Shown: one piece after another, positions 33,041 to 43,456 of the stretch
How the letters are laid out: every line of letters begins with the position of its first letter
How positions within the stretch are numbered: position 1 is the first letter of the stretch
DNA from: Sequoia sempervirens
Lineage: Eukaryota > Streptophyta > Pinopsida > Cupressales > Cupressaceae
Length of the DNA stretch: 64,000 nt
Reading direction: 5' to 3'
Assembly: GCA_007258455.2 (NCBI GenBank)
Contig: VDFB02000001.1
Coordinates: 13,067,918 to 13,131,917, forward strand
The notes under the pieces: generated by a model
The model's database searches: none
What the model was told of the DNA's origin: nothing
The model's input: only the letters and a program-made list of their open reading frames with translations
Program-made: the position numbers and the translations under genes

Positions 33041-35801
33041 TGTTACCTAATTTTCACCCTCAGGCTCAATCAGGCAGGATATCATGTGATAGAGGTTCAA
33101 GAAGGCCAAATGGAACATTTTCACAAGGGAAAAGACTCTACATTTGTTACTAGGTCACGGGGAACTCAGTGGGAGAAACTGCCCTAGGGAGTTTCGGCAT
33201 GAAAATAATCTAAGGAGAAGGTCGACAGGACACTCCTGAGGTCTTTCCAATTGGCAAGGGTTCCATCAAGTCTAAATGCTTCACCTATAGGTTCCTAAGG
33301 GCATGAGATTATCTGGGTCTCCCCAACCCATAATGCATTCAATGAAATATGCATCTAAGTTGCTATCGGCAAGACCTCAAGGAAGTCACAGCGATCTGAG
33401 TCCACATGTAGGTTCCCTTCGGCATAAGATTTCCTTCAGAATGAGGTCTTGGCGAATTCATGAAGTCTCACCGACTACCACAGGGCGAGTAGACACTTCT
33501 GCGAGAGTTATCTTTTTCAATGTATGGTCTTGCCGAGCGCCTTATGTCTTTCCGACCATCGATAGGGATACATCTCGATGAGAGTTTTTCTCTTTGCCAT
33601 AATGTCTTAGAAAATGCATCAGGTCTCGCCGACAAAGCAAAGCATGGAGCTCGGAAAGCGACATCGCCTTCGGAAAAATGTCTTCCCGAAGGATAAAGGT
33701 CATGCCGAAGAAATCAAGGGAGGCGGTGTCAGCAAAGGAAAGAGAGCTCAGCGGGATGTCTCATCAACAACTAAAGGTCTCGCCGACACCAAAGGGCCTC
33801 GCCGATAACAAGATGGGCTTGCCAAAAGATTTGAAGCTCGGGGAGATGTCTTCCTGACTGGTGGAAGTCACAGCGAAAGACAAGAGATCTCAGTAGAAAG
33901 AGAAGACCTCGGTGTGAAGTCTGGGTGATAAAGAAAAGTCTTGCCAACTAAAAGACCCTCGCCAAAGGAAAGTGCCTTCAGTATGATGTCTCACTGACCG
34001 GCGGAAGTCTTAGCAAATAGAGGGGAGCTCAGGAAGACAAGAGGAGTTCGCTATGAGGTCTCATCGACCACGTGATGTCTTCCTGACTGAAGACAAAATA
34101 GCTCATCGCCGAGAGTTAAGGAGCCCAGCGAGAGGTCTGGCCAACAGGCCAATCTCTTGCCAAATGAAGAGTTTTTTGAAGAAAAAGGAAGTCTACAAGA
34201 GGTCTCGGTGAATGGAGGGTGTCTCAGCGACAAAAGAAGATATTGGAATGACAAGGGGACCTCGCTATGAGGTCCTGCCGACTTGATAATGTCTCGGCGA
34301 AATGAATGTGGAGCTCGGTGGAGTGGTGTGCATTCGGGGTGACATCAATCAACTCCTGCCAAAGATGAAGGGGCCTCAAGGTAACGTTTTTCCTTCGGTA
34401 AAATGTCTCATCGACACACGGATGTCTTGCCAACTGAAAAGGAGCTCGCCATGAGTTGAAGCCATCGGGATGAGGTCTTGCTGACCCGGTAAGGTCTCAC
34501 CGAAAGCTGAAGGAGCTCGAGCCTGGAGGAGAAGAGTGAGCTTGGGGTAAATGAAATGAGCTCACCATGAGGTCATGTTGACTCGGTAGTGTCTTGCCAA
34601 TGTTCTGAGTGATGACAAAGCTGACTTCGATATAACTTTGGTGGCTTGATAAGAGCTCTCATCAACTGTTCCATGCTATACTAATTGGTTGCAGGAGGAT
34701 TTAATCACATCGGGGAGACACGATTGGTGTCCCACCGACATGTGATTCTACAAGAGAGGTTTGACCGCCCAAAAATCTACGTGGAGTGAGCTCGACCAAT
34801 CTGAAGGAGCCAAATACGAACCATCACCAATTCAACCATTTGATTTCCCCTATGGATGAGATTAACGAAGTAAGCACGACATGGATCGGCCCTGAAGTGT
34901 TCAAGGCAACTCAGCCGAAGAAGTTCAAGAGGACACGGAAACAGAAGAATTAATGTGGCAAAAGATCTAAAAGCTTCCCCAGGGGCGACTTCACACCGAC
35001 ATGAACAATAGGACACGCAGTGTGCAGCATTAACTACATCAAAAGATCTATGGAAAATTTTTTTCTGAGCAGATATTTTTGTATGCCCAGAGGGGCTGAC
35101 CTTACTTTTGTATACAAGGAATTTTTGCCTCTTTGTAAAGGAGTTTCGATGTATGCTCCTCTGAAGTTTGTGAACCTTTTTGCAGTCCTCTCTCAGACTA
35201 GTAAGATTCTGTGACTCAATTTGGAACATAATATACAAAATCTAACTTGGTTACTATTGATGGTCCATCATTCTGCCTTCTGATTCTTTTGAAGTATTGT
35301 GCATTCTTTTTTGATTCATTGAGCTACTTAGTGAAATATTCTCTTTCCTTATAGCTTTTGTTTCATGTCATGCCTTTCTTTGCAGAAGTAGTATCATGTA
35401 GGTTACAAACTATGTTTACTTAATTCTGCACATGAGCTTCTAGTTTGTGAAAATCTGCCTTTCCTTCTTGAAGGCATGTGCATGTCAAACTTGTTTGAAT
35501 GTGTGATCTACAAGATCTTGTTGTGCAGTCTCATGGTTGTCACCAGTATTCAAGTGTAGCTCGAGTAGCTCATTGTTCTTGTCATTTTGGTGCATTACCT
35601 TAGAGTTTAAGTTTCATTTTTATGCATTATCTCTCTCCCTTTTCCTTCAAAATTAGTAGTTTTAGGTGACACCAAAGGAAGCCAGCCTTCTCCGAAGGTT
35701 GACCTCTGCTCACAAGAAACCCACATCTTTAGAGGTCTTCCAATGTTACACATAGGTGTTGAACATCAGGGTCAACGAGGGTGCAATTTCAGGTGATAAC
35801 A
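33041..35801 (+). repeat. 5' LTR of the non-autonomous element
   Basis: The boundary is TGTTACCTAATTTTCACCCTC on the left and AATTTCAGGTGATAACA on the right, both shared with the other LTR. The first half (33350-34750) is a motif array; the second half (35200-35800) is ordinary AT-richer DNA and likely holds the transcribed leader. Differences from the 3' LTR are scattered, many of them C/T or G/A changes. Confidence 0.9.
33350..34770. repeat. Degenerate TCG(G/C)CGA motif array, 5' LTR copy
   Basis: Motifs such as GTCTCGCCGA, CTCGGCGA, GAGCTCGG, GTCTTGCCGA and CTCGGTGA recur about every 20 bp in both orientations. The core TCGGCGA and its complement TCGCCGA both occur, so the array is rich in potential short hairpins and CpG sites. 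Spacing is irregular, unlike a satellite. Many units appear decayed by CG-to-TG/CA changes. No coding function is apparent. Confidence 0.75.
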
Positions 35802-35825
35802 TTTTTTGGCACGCTCGGTGGGACA
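35802..35825 (+). promoter_or_regulatory. Putative primer-binding site of the non-autonomous element
   Basis: Directly after the 5' LTR the sequence TTTTTTGGCACGCTCGGTGG occupies the place of a tRNA primer site. A TGG-start a few bases inside the LTR is usual; I cannot assign the tRNA with certainty. Confidence 0.5.
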
Positions 35826-36023
35826 GTGAAATGCTTCTCAGTTCATGTTTATGCATTCTATTGTTGTTGTTTGGTGTGTGCAGCAATAATTTCAGCCTTT
35901 TTGAGGCATTTTCTTTACATACTTTGCGACTCTAAGCAAATCTACTGGTTTCAACAAGTTCAGTGTTGGTATGTTTTCATTACAAGCTTAAGATTCTGAT
36001 TTCCAACATTTATATGAGTAGAG

Positions 36024-37454
36024 ATGACCGATTTTCATGGTCAGCATATATAACCACCTCAGTTTCATGGAAATTCTATCAACCAATCACCCTATCAGCC
36101 ATATCAGGCCAGTCATGTTGTTGGTTTAATCCCAAGCAGCCCTGCAACAACAACCTATTAGCATGCTCAACATGCTCACCTCCCACCCACCCCTGCTCAG
36201 TCTCAATATCATCCAACCTATGATCAAAATCAACCCCAAGAGGAGGTTTCTGATGTTAACCAACATGATTATCTGCATAATCAGCCTCAAGAGAATCCTT
36301 ACCAAACTATAATGGACCTGCTCCAGCAGTTTGACCACGTGTTGTGGGCTTTGAGCCAGAGGTTTGAACATATGTAGATTAATGATGTTAGTAAGGTGTT
36401 ATCCTATATGTATGGCATGTTGGCCAATGTTAAGAAATAGAGAGAACTTATTTCATAGTAGCAAGAGTTGGGATGTCAGTTTGAATATCTTGAGGGAGAG
36501 ATAGCAGCCAAGGAGGAACAAATGAAGCTGCTTTTTGCTCAAGTGCGGAATACTCAAGCTTACTTAGACCATCAACACCAACTAATGGAGAAGTTTCAAA
36601 AGAGGCAGCTTGAAGGGAGTTCCAAAGAAAAGAGAGTTGTTGAAGAGGAAGAGTAGCCCAGTGATCAAGTTAGTTCATTCACCACGAAAGAGATTAGAAC
36701 TCCAAATCTGTTACATCTAGCTATGGAGGAATACAGAAAGCAGCAATAGCAAATGATTGAACAATACGAAGACACTAGTGAGTCGCTAATTGGTGGCAAC
36801 CAGCAAGACAAGGAAGGCTTAATTCAAGCAGAAAAGCCAGAGATTGAACCTAATTCTATCCTCCAAGGTGAGAGCTTTGATGCTTTCAAACATGTTGTGG
36901 TTGAAGAAGCTAACTTTGATCCTTGTGAAGAATCAGAAGTAGTTGATAGTCATGATGAACTAGGACAACAGGTTCATGAACTTGAACAAATGTTGAAACA
37001 TCAAGAGGAGCCTAATGAGCCTAATTTGCAAGGTTATAACTGGTTGGAGGGGATTCCATTCCATTATGCAAAGGAGCTTAAGGCTACATCATTGCTTGAA
37101 TTGTTTCCCCCCTTTATTGAGGAAGACAAGCCTGAATCAGAATGTAACTCTTCTAGTGATGATGAGAATTATGAGCAGCTTCCATTCTGGTGCATAAATG
37201 AGCCTGAGGCCGATGCGTTGATTGAAGATGTGATGGAGGAAGCTATCTCTTTGTTCTCTGTTGAAGAAATAAGTGTTCAGATGGCAGTTCATGAGAAAGA
37301 GATCAAAGGAGGCTCAATATTTTCCCTTACCAAAGGTTGTCCAATCAGATACCTAGCTTGGATGGAATCCAATACAACACCAAGGATGAATCTTGCACCC
37401 AAGCATGAGGGTATAGCTATGGAGGAACACACTCAAGTTACCTTTCCACCTTAG
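36024..37454 (+). pseudogene. Gag-like single frame of the non-autonomous element
   Basis: One plus-strand phase from ATG 36024 to the TAG at 37452-37454 (about 477 codons) is interrupted by about eight stops. The N-terminal third is Gln/Pro/Tyr-rich (SPYQPYQASHVVG; QSQYHPTYDQNQPQEE). A coiled-coil segment follows (FEYLEGEIAAKEEQMKLLFA..., 36480-36640). The C-terminal part is acidic (36753-37454) with WLEGIPFHYAKELKATSLLE, SDDENYEQLPFW and GGSIFSLTKGCPIRYLAWME. There is no zinc knuckle, protease or RT. Several stops fall where neighbouring residues suggest glutamine. A structural, gag-like role is inferred only from position and composition. Confidence 0.6.
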
Positions 37455-37908
37455 AATGAGAATGTTTACATTCTGTATGAAAAGGTTAGTAAACTTGAAT
37501 ATGTTTTGCAAGAGATCTTACAACCATCCGTTGAAGTGTCATGCATGCTTCATTTCTCTTTAGTTTTTCTCTAGCATGGCAAACATTGTAAATTTTTTAG
37601 AAAGGGCAGTTATTTTACCCAACCTGTCAATGGGCTTGTTTGACCAATTTCTTATTAGTTAGTGTAGGGTAGGTTTAGATGCAGTTTATATTCCCTAAGT
37701 GTTGTTTCAGCATAGTTAAATAATTTCCCTTTTGCAGTTTTTCTTGTTTTCCATAAGTTTCCAAGTGATCTGTGTCTCAAGTTACAATGTACAAATCTGT
37801 TCCAAGTCTGTTCTTGATTTTTTCCCAATGACTCCATGCCCAATGGATAGGCCTAGGCTACTGGTCTTCATGTTTAGCAGGCAAACATCCAGCAAAGGTC
37901 GCCAAAAA

Positions 37909-40606
37909 TGTTACCTAATTTTCACCCTCAGGCTCAATCAGGCAGGATATCATGTGACAGAGGTTCGAGAAGGCCAAATGGAACATTTGCACAAGGGAAA
38001 AGACCCTACATCTGTTGCTAGGTCACGGGGAACTCAGTGGGAGAAACTACCCTCGGGAGTTTCGACATGAAAATCATCTAAGGAGAAGGTTGACAGGACA
38101 CTCCTAAGGTCTTGCTGACTGGTAGGGGTTCCATCAAGTCTGAATGCTTCACCTATAGGTTCCTATCTGCATGAGATTATCTGGGTCTCCCCGACCCATA
38201 ATGCATTCAGCGAAATATGCGTCTGAGTTGCCTATTAGCAAGACCTTAGGGAGGTCACGGTGATCTAAGTCCACATGTAGGTTCCCTTCGGCATGAGCAG
38301 ACACTTCGGTGAGAGTTATCTTTTTTGATGTATGGTCTTGTCGAGTGCCTTATGTCTTGCCGACCACCAATAGGGATACATCTTGGTGAGAGTTTTTCTC
38401 TTTGCCATAATGTCTCGGTGAATGCATCAGGTCTCGCCGACAAAGCAAAGCATAGAGCTCGGCAAGGGACATCGCCTTCAGAAAAATGTCTTGCCGAAGG
38501 ATAAAGGTCACGCCGAAGAAATCAAGGGAGGTGGCATTGGCAAAGGAAAGAGAGCTCGGTGGGAGGTCTCATTGACAACTAAAGGTATCGCCGACACCAA
38601 AGGGCCTCGCCGATAACAAGATGGGCTCACCAAAATATTTGAAGCTCGGGGAGATGTCTTCCCAACCGGTGGAAGTCATGACGAAAGACAAGAGATCTCG
38701 GCAGAAGGAGAATACCTCGGTGTGAAGTCTGGGTGATAAAGAAAAGTCTTGCCGACTGAAAGACCCTCGCCAAAGCAAAGCGCCTTCGATATGATGTCTC
38801 ACTGACTGGTGGAAGTCTTAGCAAATAGAGGGGAGCTCAGGCAGACAGGAGGAGTTCACTATGAGGTCTCAGCGACCGCGTGATGTCTTCCCAACCAAAG
38901 ACAAAATAGCTCATCGCCGAGAGTTAAGGATCTCGGCGAGAGGTCTGGCCGATAGGCCAATCTCTTTCCAAATGAAGAGTTCGCCAAAGAAAAAGGAAGT
39001 CTACAAGAGGTCTCGGTGAATGGAGGGTGTCTCAGCGACAAAAGAAGATATCGATATGACAAGGGGACCTCGCCATGAGGTCCTGCTGACTTGATAATGT
39101 CTCAGCGAAATGAATGCGGAGCTCGGTGGAGTGGCGTGCATTTGGGGTGACATCAATCAACTCCTGCCGAAGATGAAGGGGCCTCGGGGTAATTTTTTTC
39201 CTTTGGTAAAACATCTCATCGACACACGGATGTCTTGCTGACTAAAAAGGAGCTCATCATGAGTTGAAGCCATCGGGATGAGGTCTTGCCGACCCGGTAA
39301 GGTCTCAACGAAAGCCAAAGGAGCTTGAGCCTGGAGGAGAAGAGTGAGCTCGGGGTAAATGAAATGAGCTCGCCATGAGGTCCTGATGACTTGGTAGTGT
39401 CTTGCCGATGTTCTGAGCAATGACAAAGCTGACTTCGATATAACTTTGGTGGCTCAATAAGAGCTCTCATCAACTGTTACATGCTATACCGATTGGTTGC
39501 AGGAGGATTTAATCACATCGGGGAGACGATTGGTGTCTCACCGGCATGCGATTCTACAAGAGAGGTTTGACCGCCCAGAAATCTACGTGGAGTGAGCTCG
39601 ACCAATCTAAAGGAGCCAAATACAAACCATCACCAATTCGACCGTTTGATTTCCCCTATGGATGAGATTAACGAAGTAAGCATGACGTGGATTGGCCCTG
39701 AAGTGTTCAAGGCAGCTCGGCCAAAGAAGTTCGAGAGGACATGGAAACAAAAGAATTAATGCAGAAAAAGATCTAAAAGATTCCCCAGGGGTGACTTCAC
39801 ACCGACATGAACAGTAGGACACACAGTGTGTAGCATTAACTACATCAAAAGATCTATGACAAATTTTTTCTAAGCAGATATTTTTTTAAGCCCAGAGGGG
39901 CAGACCTTACTTTTGTATATGAGGAATTTTTGCCTCTTTGTAAAGGAGTTCCATTGTATGCTCCTCTGAAGTCTGTGACCCTTTTTGCGGTCCTCTCTTA
40001 GACTAGCAGGATTCTGTGACTTAATTTGCAACATAATATACAAAATCTAACTTGGTTACTATTGATGGTCCATCATTCTACCTTCTGATTCTTGTGAAGT
40101 ATTTTGCATTCTTTTTTGATTCATTGAGCTACTTAGTGAAATATTCTCTTTCCTTATAGCTTTTGTTTCATGTCGTGCCTTACTTTGCAGAAGTAGTATC
40201 ATGTAGGTTACAAACTGTGTTTACTTAATCCTGCACATGAGCTTCTAGTTTGTGAAAATCTGCCTTTCCTTCTTGAAGGCATGTGCATGTCAAACCTGTT
40301 TGAATGTGTGATCTATAGGATCTTGTTGAGTAGTCTCATGGATGTCACCAGTATTCAAGTGTAGCTCGAGTATCTCATTGTTCTTGTCATTTCGGTGCAT
40401 CACCTTAGAGTTTAAGTTTCATTTTTATGCATTATCTCTCTCCCTTTTCCTTCAAAATTAGTAGTTTTAGGTGACACCAAAGGAAGCTAACCTTCTCTGA
40501 AGGTTGACCTCTACTCATAAGAAACCCACATTTTTAGAGGTCTTCCAATGTTACACTAATGTGTTGAACATCAAGTTCAACGATGGTGCAATTTCAGGTG
40601 ATAACA
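37909..40606 (+). repeat. 3' LTR of the non-autonomous element
   Basis: Near-full-length match to 33041-35801, with the same termini and an indel near 38290, where about 60 bp of the 5' LTR (around 33430-33490) is absent. Its motif array (38200-39500) keeps more intact TCGGCGA/TCGCCGA units than the 5' copy. Confidence 0.9.
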
Positions 40607-40611
40607 GTAGT
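40607..40611. repeat. 5-bp TSD of the nested non-autonomous element, right copy
   Basis: GTAGT, identical to 33036-33040. The outer unit resumes after it. Confidence 0.8.
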
Positions 40612-43456
40612 GTTGTTGAAATTATGAAGTGTATTGAAGCTGCAAGCACAGAGTGGTGAGCTCAACATCAATCCTCACTTTGGCAAGCAGGAGAAATCAG
40701 GTTCCATTACTATTCTACACTCTAGCTCTGTAGAAAATGGAAAAAATGAAATGATTGTATTGTTTGAGGCAAAATTATTTCTTGCTAATTTCTGAGTTGT
40801 GCAAATTAAGAAATTCTTGCTTGGAAAATTTTCAAAGCTTTTCTTGAAAATCATATTGTGCAAAATTTTTAGTATTATGCTCTTGTGGAATTCCTCTATT
40901 TATTTCATTGTTTGCATTTTGTACTTTATTTATATTTGACTGCCAGTCGCACTGCATCCCAAACTTGGCCAATGTGTTTCCTTGTGTGTGCACATGCCTC
41001 TTTTATTCATTACATTTTGTACATTGGAACATTAGTGACTAAGTCCATTAGGCACATACAACCTGAATGGGTGAATATTTCTATGTTTTTTTTATTAAAT
41101 GAGATTTTACATGCCATTCCTCCTGTGTAATCATACCTCCAGGCAAACACGAGCTTTAAATTCTTAAATAAAATTTATTTTAAAACACCCAATGCCGCTT
41201 GGGTATAGTCGTGACCCTAGTTAAATCATACCCATTGCATCCTTTTGTGATTTCGGTGGATGACTGATGTGCATGCTTACCAAAGCATACCAATGGCTTA
41301 TTTCATGGCTAGTCTAGAAGTCATGCTTGACGCTAGCCAATCTTAGCTGGTGACCAAACCATTTTGTTCTTCCTCTCAGCAGTATGTCATTTGCTTGCAT
41401 ATTGTTTTTCAATTCACCCCTTTTCATAGAGTGCTTCCTTCAAGCGATTCTTTTTTGTTGTGGCAATTTATAATAGTTACCTTAGTCTGTGCCTAGAATG
41501 TGAGGCTAAGTTTTATCTTGGAATGTTATCTATCTCCTTCTTGTGTGAAACCTCCAATACTATATACTTTGATCTTTATTAATTCAATAGCTTTAATGCT
41601 AGGAGCTTGGCTAATTGATGTTTCTCTTGCTTTTCATGTCAATGGAAATATACCATATCACTGGCATTTGAAGTTGGCATAGACTGTGTGTTCAATTATC
41701 AATTATAGTTACTTATTATTTGATTGTATTTGTAAATAAATGAAATAAAGAAAATATTTGGTTAAAAGGTTGATGTAATTGTAATTAAAATAGATGAAAG
41801 ATTAGTTTACATGGAAATAGATTATCTTTTGTTCAAGATAAATATTTTAAAATTGGTAATGGTTTCATTGTAAATCTATGTTGTATCCCATGATTCTATT
41901 GTTGATTCGAGTTGTTGTGTGTAGTAATGTAAATGATTATTGAACTGGGAATAATTGTGGGTTATTGTACAAATGTTTAAGTCATTATGTGAGGTGGAAT
42001 TGGGAGTCTTCTAGAGGCTAGGGGGAATTTTCTATTTGATGGACTCTATGTTTATTCATTTTGGAATGGTTTTATATGTATTGAATGAGTACACGAGGGT
42101 CGTTAGCTTTGCATGGTATATTCACCACTTTTGATTGGGATTTGTGTGCGGGATGGTTTATGCCTCGCCTTTTTGTGTGTGTTCATAAGGTTTTGTGGTT
42201 TGTGCAATTTGACTTTGCCTTGTTGATGCTAGTGGGTCTTCTAGTTGTTAGTAGGCGGAGTAGCTCTCAATGGGGGTCAATGCACAAAGTGGTGTCCAAG
42301 ACAACCCATGTGAGAGTTTCTTAACTAAGTGATAACCTAATAAATAAACAAGGGGGGTTGGGTAGAATTTCACTCTAATTAAGATAATTGGATGCCTCAC
42401 CCATGCTTGTAGTGCATGTTCAGGCTAAGGATGGGTTGAGAATTCCTGGTTGGTAAAATCAACTTCCTTGTACTCATGAAAGGAAGGTTGGTTCTGCATG
42501 TGTCACCCTATGGGGCCAACGTCTAGTGTGAGATTGTCAGGACAAGCATAGATGGAGGTCGACGTTTTGTGAGAGAATGTTAGGACAACCCATGCTAGGA
42601 CCATGTGATGACACTCTCCCCTACTGCAACCTAGCATTCCTCTGTCTTGTATTTCCCTTTGATGTTTGTGTGCCTAATCTAGAAGCGGTGTCACTGTTTT
42701 GTGATGTTACATCGTACTTGTATGTTGGAGTCTTGTATCATCTTGTTATGTTAGTTATTAGTCTTCTAGTCAATGTTTTGGTGGTGAGACCTTATTGCTA
42801 TCTCCTAGCATGAGGGGTGGACCTTAGGGTTCCATATGGTCAGGTGGAATGTGCCTTGTACTCCATTGGGTTTCCCTTGTTTTGGATCATTTGTGTGGCG
42901 GCTATTACCATTGTTGTGGACTCTTGCATTATTCCAAGATCGAGTGGACTACCTTACTTCTATTTGTATTGAATTGTACTATAAATCAGTTGTATCATGC
43001 ATTGTACTTAGATGTATATTCTTACCTATTGATCTTGGGGAAACATTGATGTAATGATGTAATGTTGTAATTAATTTTTGAACTCTCTCTTGTAATGGGT
43101 AATGTTAATGATGTACCTTGTTTATGTTAGTTAATGAAATTTATTTTGAATTTTTTCTATTAATGACATGGTATGGTTATTTCAAATTGGTTGATCATTT
43201 AAATGTGATGGATTAAATGAAAATTCATATTGTTAGATGAATCTTGTTTAATGAGATGATAGAGATGATTTATAATTCTTGTAAGTTGGTCAATGGGATT
43301 CTAGTATTGTAGTCATGGAACCTTACAAGACTTAGGTTAGAATGCAATTTAATTTATTATCTACAATCTTTAGTATGTTGCACTTTAAAAAACAAATTGT
43401 TTCATTTTTTGTGTTGTTGTGTGTTGTCCTCTAGGGTTTCATGGCGGGGCATTACA

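Larger units (their letters stand above)
33041..40606 (+). mobile_element. Complete non-autonomous LTR retrotransposon with giant LTRs
   Basis: Two 2.7-kb direct repeats (33041-35801, 37909-40606) have TG...CA ends (TGTTACCTAA ... GGTGATAACA) and exact GTAGT duplications outside. The 2.1-kb interior starts with a TGGCACGCTCGGTGGGAC primer-site-like segment and holds one gag-like frame. It has no protease, RT, RNase H or integrase. Total 7.57 kb, over 70 percent of it LTR. Such elements depend on a partner for enzymes. Insertion into the outer unit makes it one of the younger insertions here. Confidence 0.9.
31889..43456. mobile_element. Outer LTR-type unit (about 4 kb without its nested insert)
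   Basis: The left end TGTAGTGCCCC (31889) and right end GGGGCATTACA (43456) are imperfect inverted repeats with TG...CA termini. Flanks GACAT (31884-31888) and TACAT (43457-43461) are a near-perfect 5-bp duplication. Outside both ends LINE B resumes. Excluding the nested element, 31889-33035 plus 40607-43456 is about 4.0 kb with no coding frame of note and no visible internal direct repeat. A large solo LTR is the best reading; a non-coding non-autonomous element is the alternative. Confidence 0.65.

Noticed and set aside
33303..33808. Short plus-strand frames and mirrored frames at 38422-39473
   Set aside because: They fall in the LTR motif arrays of the non-autonomous element and differ between the two LTR copies, so no protein is conserved.
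33350..39500. CRISPR-like or satellite array
   Set aside because: The units are degenerate, spacing is irregular, and the DNA is plainly plant retroelement LTR; there is no fixed repeat/spacer structure.
42085..43054. Hydrophobic plus-strand frames rich in Leu, Val and Phe
   Set aside because: They are T-rich translations inside the outer LTR unit, overlap in different phases, and lack neighbours or motifs of real membrane proteins.
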